Positions 38,514 through 46,370 of a stretch of 64,000 nucleotides of DNA are shown here, piece by piece; within the stretch, counting starts at the first letter, position 1, and each line of letters opens with the position of its first letter. Source of the stretch: Marinobacter sediminum. Its GTDB lineage: Bacteria; Pseudomonadota; Gammaproteobacteria; Pseudomonadales; Oleiphilaceae. The notes beneath the pieces were generated by a model that was given only the letters and a program-made list of their open reading frames with translations, had not been told where the DNA came from and did no database searches. The translations under genes were made by a program, and so were the position numbers. The DNA is taken from positions 2,108,001 to 2,172,000 of the forward strand of contig NZ_JAGTWY010000001.1 of NCBI RefSeq assembly GCF_023657445.1, read 5' to 3'.

Positions 38514-39196
38514 ACCGGCACCCGATAGCTGTAACCCAACCCCCTGACGGTTTCAATTCGGGGCGGGTCTTCATTGCCCAGTTTTTTCCGCAGGTTGCTG
38601 ATGTGCATATCCAATGTTCGATCATAGGCTTCCAGCCGTCTTCCCAGAGCCCATTGCATCAGATCGGTTTTGCGAACCACGCTGCCGGCGTGAGCCAGTA
38701 ATACCTGCAGGACTTCGTACTCGGTGGCGGTCAATTCAAGTGGGCAGTCGTTATGCAGAATACGGCGGTGACCAGGTTCCACTTTCAGGTCCCCGTACAC
38801 GCGGGCAGCGTTCACTTCGGTTTTCTGGTCCCAGGCAATACGTCGCAGGAGCGCCTGCAGGCGGGCAACCAGCTCTCTGGGATTGCAGGGCTTTGGAATG
38901 TAATCGTCGGCTCCAACCTCAAATCCCACAATACGGTCTGTTTCATCGCCCCGGGCGGTGAGCAGCACAACCGGCAAGTGGGTTTCCGCGCGCAGCTCGC
39001 GTAGCACTTCCAGGCCACTGATATCAGGGAGCATGATATCCAGAACCACAATATCGCAGCCCTGTCCCAGCGCCAGTGCCAGACCATCCCGGCCGTTGGC
39101 CGCTTCACGCACGGTAAATCCCTGATTTGTCAGGTAACGGGCCAACAATTCCCGCAATTCGTCATCATCTTCTACGAGCAGTACCCGATTCTGCAT
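38510..39196 (-). CDS. CpxR-like OmpR-family response regulator
   Basis: A 228-residue response regulator. The receiver has acidic pocket EDDDE at 9-13, phosphoacceptor Asp53 (VVLDIMLPDISG) and the conserved Lys in DDYIPKPCNPRELVARL. The C-terminal OmpR winged helix contains LELTATEYEVLQVLLAHAG and RTLDMHISNLRKKLG. It is the first gene of the two-gene unit with the kinase and is divergent from a Spy/CpxP-like gene, the arrangement of cpxRA-cpxP. Confidence 0.9.
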   Translation of the reverse strand: MQNRVLLVEDDDELRELLARYLTNQGFTVREAANGRDGLALALGQGCDIVVLDIMLPDISGLEVLRELRAETHLPVVLLTARGDETDRIVGFEVGADDYIPKPCNPRELVARLQALLRRIAWDQKTEVNAARVYGDLKVEPGHRRILHNDCPLELTATEYEVLQVLLAHAGSVVRKTDLMQWALGRRLEAYDRTLDMHISNLRKKLGNEDPPRIETVRGLGYSYRVPV

Positions 39197-39266
39197 AGCC
39201 AGCCTCCGTATTCACTGCGTGCAGTCTAACACGCCTCCCGCAAGCTGCTGATTCAGGGAAATTTCC

Positions 39267-39282
39267 TTTGCAGAACCTTTAC
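39267..39282. promoter_or_regulatory. Possible CpxR-type box in the divergent intergenic region
   Basis: Minus strand reads GTAAA-N6-GCAAA, close to the CpxR consensus of two GTAAA units separated by about 5 nt. It lies between the response regulator and the Spy-like gene, where autoregulation and control of a CpxP-like gene would be expected. One base departs from consensus and the spacing is 6. Confidence 0.45.
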
Positions 39283-39373
39283 ACGGGGCTGACGCTCGTT
39301 GACGGACTCCGTCGCTATTATGGCTGCGAATGATCCAGCGCCGCAGATGCGGCCGTCAAAACGAGGAAACACC

Positions 39374-39748
39374 ATGAACAAACGCAAGCATTCAATCATA
39401 GCCGCCGGCATCCTGGCCTCTGCACTGATTACTGCCACTCCGTTCGCCCTGGCCAACCATCATGGCGGCGAATACAGCGGTAAGGAGCACCGTAGTAATC
39501 ATCACGGCAAACACGATATGGAACAAATGTGCGAAGACTTCCGAGAGGGCAAAGGTCGTTTTGACCAGGAAGAACGCCGCGCCAAAATGGAAGCACGACG
39601 GACTGAAATGGCTGACCGACTGAAACTGAACGATGAACAGCGTGAGATCTGGAATCAGATCCATGAAGAGCGACGCGAGAAGAACCAGAGCCGCATGGAA
39701 AAGTGGCAAGAGAAACTCGAAAAGCGCTGCGAGAACATGAAGCAGTGA
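39374..39748 (+). CDS. Spy/CpxP-like periplasmic protein
   Basis: A 124-residue exported protein with a classical signal peptide (hydrophobic core IIAAGILASALITATPFALA, cleavage after ALA). The mature part starts with a His-rich segment (NHHGGEYSGKEHRSNHHGKH) and continues as a highly charged helix containing ADRLKLNDEQREIWNQI, a version of the LTxxQ-type repeat of Spy and CpxP. These proteins act as periplasmic chaperones or as feedback inhibitors of CpxA. The His cluster suggests metal binding. Divergent from the CpxAR-like genes, supporting a shared stress regulon. Confidence 0.82.
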   Translation: MNKRKHSIIAAGILASALITATPFALANHHGGEYSGKEHRSNHHGKHDMEQMCEDFREGKGRFDQEERRAKMEARRTEMADRLKLNDEQREIWNQIHEERREKNQSRMEKWQEKLEKRCENMKQ

Positions 39749-39805
39749 TCAAAAACCGGATTCTGGCGTATGGTATCGGGAGTGTCCCAAGGAGTCGCCC
39801 GAACC

Positions 39806-40972
39806 ATGCCCGAACCCGGATTGCAGTCCCTGACCATTGAAACCTGCCAGTCCATTGGCGATATTCCCCAGGCTGACTGGGAGAAACTGGCAGGCAGGGA
39901 TAATCCTTTTCTCCGCTATGAATTCTTTCAGGCTCTGGAGCAGTCTGGCTGCACCAGAGCTGAAACCGGTTGGCAACCCTGCCACCTGATCTTCCGGACT
40001 GGAGGTGAACTGGCCGGCTTCGCGCCCGCCTACCTGAAATCCCACTCCATGGGAGAGTATGTGTTTGACTGGGCCTGGGCCGATGCCTATCAACGCTATG
40101 GCCTGGATTATTACCCAAAGCTCCTGATTGCTGTTCCGTTTACCCCATCCCAGGGCCCGCGTTTACTCCTGAATGACACACTCCGCGAACAACTTCGCGC
40201 CCAGCGGCTTCACGACCTGCTGGACACATTGATTTCGCACCTGGGTGCTCACTCGTGGCACCTCCTGTTCCCGGACAGCGCAGACCAGGCACTCTTACAG
40301 CACGATGATCAGCTGCACCGGATTGGCTGTCAGTTTCACTGGCACAACCGTCGTTACAAGAGCTTCGAGGACTTCCTTGCGGAACTGACCTCCCGTAAGC
40401 GCAAATCCATCCGCAAGGAACGCAGACAAGTAGCAGAACAGGGCATCACCTTTGCCCGCTTTCAAGGCCAGGATATTCCAGATCATGTGCTCGCCGCTTT
40501 TTACGTGTTTTACCAGGCAACCTACCTGAAACGGGGACAGCGCCCTTACCTCAACAAACGCTTCTTCGAGTTGGTGCGCGAGACCCTGCCAGAGCACCTG
40601 CACCTGACCATGGCCATCCGTGACGGCGAGATGATTGCCGGCGCCCTTTTCCTGGCCGGAGGAGAAACGCTCTATGGTCGTTACTGGGGCTGTATTGACG
40701 AGTACAACCACCTGCATTTCGAAACCTGTTACTACCAGGGCATAGAGCTTGCCATCGAGCTTGGCCTCCAACATTTCGACGCGGGCGCCCAGGGCGAGCA
40801 CAAGCTCGTACGCGGTTTCGAGCCGGTCATCACACACTCATGGCACGGCATTGCCCACCCTGGTTTCCGTGAAGCCATAGAGGCTTTCACGGAGGACGAA
40901 GCGGAACAGGTTCTGGGCTATTTTGAAGAGGCAGGTTCCCTTTTGCCATTTCGGGAACAGAACGGTGATTAG
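39806..40972 (+). CDS. FemAB-like GNAT-superfamily protein (DUF482)
   Basis: A 388-residue protein of the peptidogalycan-biosynthesis (FemAB-like, PF04339) family. I start at the ATG at 39806, which has AAGGAG about 11 nt upstream; an ATG at 39770 is in frame. Conserved segments: NPFLRYEFFQALEQSGC, HSMGEYVFDWAWADAYQRYG, YPKLLIAVPFTPSQGPRLL, the basic TSRKRKSIRKERRQV, and GGETLYGRYWGC followed by HFETCYYQGIELAIE and QGEHKLVRGF. The fold resembles FemAB aminoacyl transferases, but the natural substrate is not established. Confidence 0.9.
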   Translation: MPEPGLQSLTIETCQSIGDIPQADWEKLAGRDNPFLRYEFFQALEQSGCTRAETGWQPCHLIFRTGGELAGFAPAYLKSHSMGEYVFDWAWADAYQRYGLDYYPKLLIAVPFTPSQGPRLLLNDTLREQLRAQRLHDLLDTLISHLGAHSWHLLFPDSADQALLQHDDQLHRIGCQFHWHNRRYKSFEDFLAELTSRKRKSIRKERRQVAEQGITFARFQGQDIPDHVLAAFYVFYQATYLKRGQRPYLNKRFFELVRETLPEHLHLTMAIRDGEMIAGALFLAGGETLYGRYWGCIDEYNHLHFETCYYQGIELAIELGLQHFDAGAQGEHKLVRGFEPVITHSWHGIAHPGFREAIEAFTEDEAEQVLGYFEEAGSLLPFREQNGD

Positions 40973-41020
40973 CTTCTATACTGAAAGTCCAAAGCAGGCT
41001 TTTGACGGGGGCCAGATACC

Positions 41021-41692
41021 ATGGATGCGGACCCACTTTTCAGTTTTCTCGCCGGAGAGAACCTGCCACTTCTGCTATCAGCTGGCGCCTTGGTGATAGC
41101 AGTCATCGCCTTGTGGCTTGCAGCAAGAGCCGGGACGGATACCCGACGGGAAGTTGAAGCCCTGCGCCAGAAAACCGGCTTGCTCGGCCGGGAAGTGGAT
41201 GATCTCCGGGTAAGCCATTTCAATGGACAGACCCCGGACAGTCACTCTGCCGCAGTCCCGGAGAACGATACCGCCCGTTACCTGGCCGAGAAGGAGGCCT
41301 ATGACCGAATCTGGCCTCAGGTCTGGCACCTCCACGACCGGCTGGGCATGTTTTTACGGGCAGTAGAAGGCGGAGAAGCTCCCGGGGAGCTCCGGCTTGA
41401 AACACGCAACGCAGCACTGGAAGCCCGAAACCTGCTAAACCGCAACCGGCCTTTCTGCAACGAGACCGTAGCGGAATTGGTTACGCGCTTCATTGATACT
41501 GAAATAAAGGTACACCTGGCAGCGTGCCAATACCTCGATCTTCTCAAGGAAGTTTCAACGAAACCCTCTGATCATGACCGTAGGGTGCTGCAGGACAAGT
41601 GCAACGCCTTGTACGAAGGCGACGCCCGGGACCTGATGAATCGTCTCGCCAGCGCGATCAGGGCTCGGGTAATCAACGTCAGCTCTCCTTAA
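41021..41692 (+). CDS. Single-span membrane protein of unknown function
   Basis: A 223-residue protein with one N-terminal membrane helix (about 16-34, LLLSAGALVIAVIALWLAAR). A short heptad-like segment follows (RREVEALRQKTGLLGREVDDL), then a mainly helical cytoplasmic domain with three Cys (FCNETV, AACQYL, DKCNAL). No family recognised. It has only a weak G-rich ribosome site and overlaps the convergent dodecin gene by 14 nt. The composition matches its neighbours. Confidence 0.72.
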   Translation: MDADPLFSFLAGENLPLLLSAGALVIAVIALWLAARAGTDTRREVEALRQKTGLLGREVDDLRVSHFNGQTPDSHSAAVPENDTARYLAEKEAYDRIWPQVWHLHDRLGMFLRAVEGGEAPGELRLETRNAALEARNLLNRNRPFCNETVAELVTRFIDTEIKVHLAACQYLDLLKEVSTKPSDHDRRVLQDKCNALYEGDARDLMNRLASAIRARVINVSSP

Positions 41693-41894
41693 TCCGGAAG
41701 CCGACTTTCATCACGACCTGGTAGTGACCAACCTTGCCATCAACAATATGGCCGCGGGTTTCCACTACCTCAAACCACTCCATATTACGGATACTTTTGC
41801 CACATTCTTCGAGAGCATTTTCAATCGCGTCTTCAATACTCTTTTTGGACGAGCCGACTATTTCCACTTTCTTGTAAACATGATGATCCGACAT
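41679..41894 (-). CDS. Dodecin family flavin-binding protein
   Basis: A 71-residue dodecin, which assembles into a hollow dodecamer that stores flavins. The pattern VYKKVEIVGSSKKSIEDAIE, the flavin-stacking Trp in MEWFEVVETRGHI and the final strand YQVVMKVGFRIKE are diagnostic. Length is typical. The promoter side (41895-42099, shared with the divergent DUF3750 gene) shows no clear motif. Confidence 0.94.
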   Translation of the reverse strand: MSDHHVYKKVEIVGSSKKSIEDAIENALEECGKSIRNMEWFEVVETRGHIVDGKVGHYQVVMKVGFRIKES

Positions 41895-42099
41895 ACCGGC
41901 ACCCCTGATCGATGATGACTGTTACTTTGATCCTAGAAGACAAGCCGGACCCCGGCAAACCGTTCACACACGCTGTCATCAATCCGGCAATGCCAGCCAA
42001 ACGTATCTTCGATTACCAACAGTCACCAAGTACACGGAACTTGTTCCCTGTAACCGGGTCTTTTAGTGTCTGTAGTTATTCGAGTACCGGGATCCCGAT

Positions 42100-42870
42100 A
42101 TGAAACGTGCCTTCAAGTACCCCGCCTGGTTGTTCGGCGGTCTTTTCCTGCTTCTGGCCGGCCCGTTGCTCCTCGCCACCAGCGGCAGCCTCCAGGGTGC
42201 GGAAAGCTGGCAAACCGCAAGCCGGGACAGCGCAGGGATTGCACCTCGCCCGGAACAGTTCCAGGAAGCCATTGTCCAGGTATACGGAGCGCGCGCCTGG
42301 AGCTGGCGAGGTTACTTCGCAGTTCATACATGGATTGCGACCAAGGAAAAGGGTGCCAGTGAGTATCGGGTACACGAGGTCACCGGATGGCGGCGTTATG
42401 TGGTGAATTCACGGCCAGGCGAGCCGGACAGGCGATGGTATGGCGCCGAACCCGAGCTCTATGCGGACATTCGTGGCGGAGAGGCCCAAAAACTGATTCC
42501 GGCCATCTATGAGGCTGTGAAAGCCTACCCCTACCCCACCGAGTACGAAGCCTGGCCCGGTCCGAACAGCAATACGTTTATTGCATGGGTGATACGTGAA
42601 GTACCGGGACTGGAGGTTGCATTGCCCAGCAATGCCATCGGCAAGGACTACCTTGGAAACAGTGTATTCGCTGCGGTTCCCGGCGGTGCTGGCTATCAGC
42701 TTTCACTGGGTGGCTATTTCGGATTGCTTGCGGGCGTTCGCGAAGGCCTGGAGCTGAACATTCTGGGCCTGTCACTGGGGGTAAACCCTCTGGCCCTCGG
42801 CATCAAGCTGCCCGGTATCGGCGAACTGGGTCTGCGCAACACCAACCCTGTGTATGAGGCCACTCACTAG
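42100..42870 (+). CDS. DUF3750 family protein
   Basis: A 256-residue exported or membrane-anchored protein with an N-terminal hydrophobic segment (about 8-27, YPAWLFGGLFLLLAGPLLLA). The DUF3750 body includes VQVYGARAWSWRGYFAVHTWI, YRVHEVTGWR, WPGPNSNTFIAWVIREVPGL and a Gly-rich C-terminal region (LSLGGYFGLLAGVREGLELN). The NTFIAW motif recalls NlpC-like or permuted-papain folds, but activity is not shown. It stands alone. Confidence 0.85.
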   Translation: MKRAFKYPAWLFGGLFLLLAGPLLLATSGSLQGAESWQTASRDSAGIAPRPEQFQEAIVQVYGARAWSWRGYFAVHTWIATKEKGASEYRVHEVTGWRRYVVNSRPGEPDRRWYGAEPELYADIRGGEAQKLIPAIYEAVKAYPYPTEYEAWPGPNSNTFIAWVIREVPGLEVALPSNAIGKDYLGNSVFAAVPGGAGYQLSLGGYFGLLAGVREGLELNILGLSLGVNPLALGIKLPGIGELGLRNTNPVYEATH

Positions 42871-42887
42871 GCAAGGGTTCGAAATGC

Positions 42888-43199
42888 CTAAAACAGGTAA
42901 CGTACCAAGCCGGCCGCCGCTATGCCGGCACTAATCGCCGGCAACGGTTTCCTGAGCGCCAGCATGGTGACGGTAGTAACAGACAGCGCGGCAATCGCAC
43001 CCGCGTCACCCGAGAAAGCCATGGGCACGACAATGGCGATCAGCACCGAACTGGCCATGGTATTGATGAAGCTCTCGATGCGGGGGCTTATCCGCAGGAA
43101 AGACATAATGAATACGCCACCAAAGCGGGTCACCAGGGTGACGGAAGCCATGATGGCAATCAGGGCCAGAACACCGGCTGTTGAGGTTTCAATGGTCAT
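42888..43199 (-). CDS. AzlD-family branched-chain amino acid exporter subunit
   Basis: A 103-residue membrane protein with three to four helices, the small subunit of an AzlCD/YgaZH-type exporter. Core: VTRFGGVFIMSFLRISPRIESF with the LIAIVVPMAFSG helix. Its start overlaps the AzlC stop by 4 nt, and both subunits are needed for export in characterised systems. Substrates are typically branched-chain amino acids; here inferred. Confidence 0.9.
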   Translation of the reverse strand: MTIETSTAGVLALIAIMASVTLVTRFGGVFIMSFLRISPRIESFINTMASSVLIAIVVPMAFSGDAGAIAALSVTTVTMLALRKPLPAISAGIAAAGLVRYLF

Positions 43200-43933
43200 G
43201 CATCGTCTCCCTCGGCCGCGGCATTAATCGGTTTTTTGTCCAGCCAGAAGTACCCGACCAAGCCGCCGGCGAGGGCACCCGCCACAACATGGGTATTCGG
43301 TGGTAACCATTTCCATGCTGCCAGGGACGCCAGCGCCGCCACCGTCCAGGCAACCAGAACCCGGGGGGATTTTTTGCCACCGAGGGCCATCGCCAGCATA
43401 AAGCAGCCCAGCACCATATCCAGCCCGAGGCTCTTGGGGTTCTGTAGCAGTCCGCCAAAGTAGACCCCAAGCCAGGTTCCGACAATCCAGGCCAGCCAGA
43501 GCACCAGCCCGCCACCCAGAATGACTTCCAGATTTCGCTTCCCGTTCTGGTAATCCTGGGCGGATACTGCCCAGTTCGCGTCCGTTAGCAGCAACAGCAG
43601 ACCATACCGTTTGCCCGGAGTAAGATCTTTCAGCATGGGGTACAAAGACGCGCCCATGAGCAAATGCCGGGAGTTGATGGCAAACACAACAGCCATCAAT
43701 GGGAGGATCGAGACCTCACTTCCCCACATATCCGTGGCAGCGAACTGCGAGGCGCCGGCGAACACCGTGATGCTCATCAGCAATGCTTCCAGCGGGAGCA
43801 GGCCACTTTGGGTAGCCGCCAAACCGAACGCAGCACCAAACGCCACCACAAACAGGGAGATGGGAAAAAGCCGCACAAATTCCTGACGGATCTTTTGCGA
43901 TTGCAGTTGGTAAGAATAGGAAGCGACAGACAT
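43196..43933 (-). CDS. AzlC-family branched-chain amino acid exporter subunit
   Basis: A 245-residue integral membrane protein with about seven helices, the large subunit of an AzlCD (YgaZH-like) exporter. Family motifs: FGLAATQSGLLPLEALLMSI, TVFAGASQFAATDMWG, INSRHLLMGASLYPML and TDANWAVSAQDYQNGKRN. It is the first gene of a two-gene operon with the overlapping azlD-type gene. Confidence 0.93.
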   Translation of the reverse strand: MSVASYSYQLQSQKIRQEFVRLFPISLFVVAFGAAFGLAATQSGLLPLEALLMSITVFAGASQFAATDMWGSEVSILPLMAVVFAINSRHLLMGASLYPMLKDLTPGKRYGLLLLLTDANWAVSAQDYQNGKRNLEVILGGGLVLWLAWIVGTWLGVYFGGLLQNPKSLGLDMVLGCFMLAMALGGKKSPRVLVAWTVAALASLAAWKWLPPNTHVVAGALAGGLVGYFWLDKKPINAAAEGDDA

Positions 43934-44022
43934 CAGGGGAAGCTAAGGTAGATCCCCCCGATCTCGTATAGGTAATTACCGAAGTTTGCCGCTTTCCTCA
44001 GACTAAGGTCCTATCTTGTGCA

Positions 44023-44565
44023 CTAATGCAACACATGAACCCGACCGTCTGCAGCCGCAAAGGGGTTGTTGAAGCTGCTGCCCTCGCCCTGCAAGGCCGC
44101 TTCCGGATGGTTCTGCGCCATTAGCGCTTCCATCTGCTTCACATGAGCCCCCGACACATCCACCATGACCAGATATTTCCCGGCTTCAATGTCTTTGTGG
44201 AAACGTCTGATTCGATAGTTTTCGGTGCCAATTCCGCCAAAGCCACCTAACCAACCGCCGGCCAGCACCATGAATACGCCCATCGCCACAAACGCGGACG
44301 CCGGCCAGTCCAGGCCACCCCAAAGTGCCAGTGGTAATACAAAGCAAAGGGCAAACAGGCCGCCGATGATCAGTCCGCGTTCCACGAACCGGGCCAGATC
44401 GGTCTTATCCAGAACACTGGCGGAATGAAGGCGGTGGGTATAAAGCCCGGCCTCATCCTTGCTGACAATGTGAAAGCGCCAGTTGGTGATGCCGTCTTTG
44501 TGTAGATCGTCGGAAATGCTCTCAACGCTGTCGATAGAATCGACCAGATAGAAAAGCCGTTTCAT
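44023..44565 (-). CDS. Two-helix membrane protein with N-terminal stress-type domain
   Basis: A 180-residue protein. The first 60 residues (YLVDSIDSVESISDDLHKDG, then WRFHIVSKDEAGLY) look like the small alpha/beta domain found in general-stress and magnesium-transporter-like membrane proteins. It is followed by two membrane helices (about 64-82 and 90-110) and a cytoplasmic tail with YLVMVDVSGAHVKQME. Relatives exist in many gammaproteobacteria without function. GGAGGG lies 4-6 nt before the ATG. No operon partner. Confidence 0.75.
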   Translation of the reverse strand: MKRLFYLVDSIDSVESISDDLHKDGITNWRFHIVSKDEAGLYTHRLHSASVLDKTDLARFVERGLIIGGLFALCFVLPLALWGGLDWPASAFVAMGVFMVLAGGWLGGFGGIGTENYRIRRFHKDIEAGKYLVMVDVSGAHVKQMEALMAQNHPEAALQGEGSSFNNPFAAADGRVHVLH

Positions 44566-44773
44566 GATTCCCTCCTTCGCTCAACCCGAGCGGGCAACCA
44601 CAGCTTTCATTTCGAGTATAACGCAGCCGGGTGCTGCCAGTGCCGAAGGCGTGAAAACGATTCACGATAACAACAGCGGGAATATAGCCATTTCCTCTAA
44701 ATTTTTTCTCGCCGCGGCCCAAAGCCTTGCGGCACTTTGTCCCCTCTCATTCGTATTGATTAACTTTTGCGCG

Positions 44774-44802
44774 TTGACGTTAACGTCAAAAGACACTAAT
44801 TT
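44774..44802 (+). promoter_or_regulatory. Promoter overlapping a 16-bp perfect palindrome (LiuR-like operator)
   Basis: TTGACGTTAACGTCAA at 44774-44789 is a perfect palindrome. Its first six bases serve as a -35 element (TTGACG), followed by a 17-nt spacer and TAATTT at 44797-44802 as -10. An operator in this place would let a repressor or MerR-type regulator control transcription. The sequence resembles, as I recall it, the ACGT-type palindromes of LiuR, the MerR-family regulator of branched-chain amino-acid degradation, which fits the downstream leucine dehydrogenase. No liuR gene is in the window. Confidence 0.68.
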
Positions 44803-44940
44803 ACTCCGGTCCGACCCTGAAAGGGCATTTCCTTACCCGGAAAACGGACGCATGAAATCAACTCGCCGGCCACAAGCCGGACGACAAAAATAACACAGCC
44901 ACTCACGCCGAGATCCGGCCCAGGTGGAGAGGATTTCAAC

Positions 44941-45096
44941 ATGCCATATTCAGCACGCCCCCAGGGCAGAATGCGTCCAGCGCAATCGTGCCCGTCGACC
45001 GCTACCGACTCTTTCCGTTTCCAAAGGCCAGCCCGGCCCCGAATTGCAGCTTCACAGTTAGCAGCCCGCGACATCGCCAGCCACCTTTTCGACTGA
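44941..45096 (+). CDS. Possible 51-residue small protein in the leucine dehydrogenase leader
   Basis: An ATG at 44941 with GGAGAGG eight nt upstream opens a 51-codon frame ending 89 nt before the dehydrogenase start. The product is basic, Arg/Pro/Ser-rich at first (MPYSARPQGRMRPAQS) with a helical end (RIAASQLAARDIASHLFD). The latter shares an ungapped A-A-S-x2-A-A-x2-I-x3-L pattern with the small protein at 57189. It could be a small protein or a regulatory leader; the coding potential is uncertain. Confidence 0.42.
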   Translation: MPYSARPQGRMRPAQSCPSTATDSFRFQRPARPRIAASQLAARDIASHLFD

Positions 45097-45185
45097 GTGT
45101 GTCTGCCGTCCTGATGACAAACTGAATCCCGGCTGCCGCAGGCCCCACAAGGGTAGCGGTGGCTAAGGAAGAAAGGTGAAACGCC

Positions 45186-46286
45186 ATGAACGTATTCAGC
45201 CATCCCGAGTTCGACAACCACGAACACCTGTCCTTTTTCTGTGACCCGGAAACCGGACTGAAAGCCATCGTTGCGACCCACAACACCTCTCGAGGACCCG
45301 CCCTCGGCGGCTGCCGGATGTTCCCCTATGCTACCGACGAAGAGGCACTGCGCGACGTACTTCGCCTGTCCAGGGGTATGACCTACAAGTCTGCCCTGGC
45401 CAATCTGGATCTGGGGGGCGGTAAATCCGTCATTATCGGTAATCCGCGCAAACACAAGACCGAAGCCCTGCTCGAAGCCATGGGCAAACACCTGGAAAGC
45501 CTGGGCGGTCAGTACATTGCGGCCGAGGATTCGGGCACCAGCGTACCGGATCTGAAGGTCATGGGCAGGCGCACACAGCACGTCGCCGGTATCGCCGAGC
45601 GCATTGGCTTTGATGGCCAGCCCAGCAGCGGTGACCCGTCACCAGCCACCGCCTATGGCACCTTCATCGGGCTCAAAGCTGCCGTCCGGCACAAGCTGGG
45701 GCGGAATGATTTGAAAGGCCTGAAGGTGGCCATCCAAGGGGTCGGCAACGTCGGCTTTCGTCTGGCCCGGCACCTGAAAGAGGCTGGTGCGCAACTGTGG
45801 GTATACGACATCTTTGCCGACAACATGCAGCGCGCTGTGGATGAACTGGGCGCCACGCCCGCCTCTGCCGGGGATATCCTGCACCTGCCCGTGGATGTGG
45901 TTGCGCCCTGCGCGATGGGGGCGGTGCTGAACGACGAGAGTATTCCGCAACTGAAAGCCACCGTGGTGGCCGGCGCCGCCAACAACCTGCTGGAGCGCCC
46001 GGACCACGATCAGGCTCTGAAAGACCGGGGCATTCTTTATGCGCCGGACTTCGCCATCAATGCGGGCGGCATCATCGATGTGTTTTACGAGCGCAACGGG
46101 GCATCGCCCGAGACGGTCCGCGCCCATGTAGACACCATCGGTGACACCCTGATGGAAATCTTCACCCGAGCCGACCGCAGTGATCGCCCCACCGGCGCCA
46201 TTGCCAACGAAATGGCCGAAGAACGTTTTCGCAAGCACACGGCTCACATCGAGGAGATCCCGGAGCGTCTGACCCAGGTCGGATAA
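45186..46286 (+). CDS. Leucine dehydrogenase (Glu/Leu/Phe/Val dehydrogenase family)
   Basis: A 366-residue NAD-dependent amino-acid dehydrogenase that deaminates branched-chain amino acids to 2-oxo acids. Catalytic Lys68 (GMTYKSALA) and Lys80 ([12 protein letters not shown]) are at the positions known in Bacillus leucine dehydrogenases, the substrate segment [10 protein letters not shown] is present, and the Rossmann motif is [31 protein letters not shown] precedes the ATG. It lies 84 nt upstream of a sodium-coupled amino-acid transporter, so uptake and deamination are probably coupled; a palindromic operator sits at the head of the leader. Confidence 0.92.
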   Translation: MNVFSHPEFDNHEHLSFFCDPETGLKAIVATHNTSRGPALGGCRMFPYATDEEALRDVLRLSRGMTYKSALANLDLGGGKSVIIGNPRKHKTEALLEAMGKHLESLGGQYIAAEDSGTSVPDLKVMGRRTQHVAGIAERIGFDGQPSSGDPSPATAYGTFIGLKAAVRHKLGRNDLKGLKVAIQGVGNVGFRLARHLKEAGAQLWVYDIFADNMQRAVDELGATPASAGDILHLPVDVVAPCAMGAVLNDESIPQLKATVVAGAANNLLERPDHDQALKDRGILYAPDFAINAGGIIDVFYERNGASPETVRAHVDTIGDTLMEIFTRADRSDRPTGAIANEMAEERFRKHTAHIEEIPERLTQVG

Positions 46287-46306
46287 CACCGGGTTGTTAT
46301 GTCTTT

Positions 46307-46330
46307 GAGGCCGTGACTACTCGCGGCCTC
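46307..46330 (+). terminator. Hairpin between leucine dehydrogenase and transporter
   Basis: GAGGCCG (46307-46313) pairs with CGGCCTC (46324-46330) over a 10-nt loop. No T run follows, so it may attenuate or stabilise rather than fully stop transcription into the transporter gene. Confidence 0.4.
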
Positions 46331-46370
46331 TGCTTCCCAAACAAAAACAAGTTCTAAGCAGGAGACAGCT

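Larger units (their letters stand above)
44566..45185 (+). other. 620-nt gap upstream of leucine dehydrogenase: promoter, palindrome and small frame
   Basis: This is the longest stretch without a clear gene. It holds a sigma-70-like promoter overlapping a perfect palindrome (44774-44802), a 51-codon reading frame with a strong ribosome site (44941-45096), and the ribosome site of the dehydrogenase. 44566-44773 and 45097-45170 show no motif I can name; no riboswitch fold is recognised. Confidence 0.6.

Noticed and set aside
44796..45581. 261-codon minus-strand frame across the leucine dehydrogenase leader and gene start
   Set aside because: Half of it is antisense to conserved dehydrogenase sequence; the rest reads as unstructured composition and would collide with the palindromic promoter.
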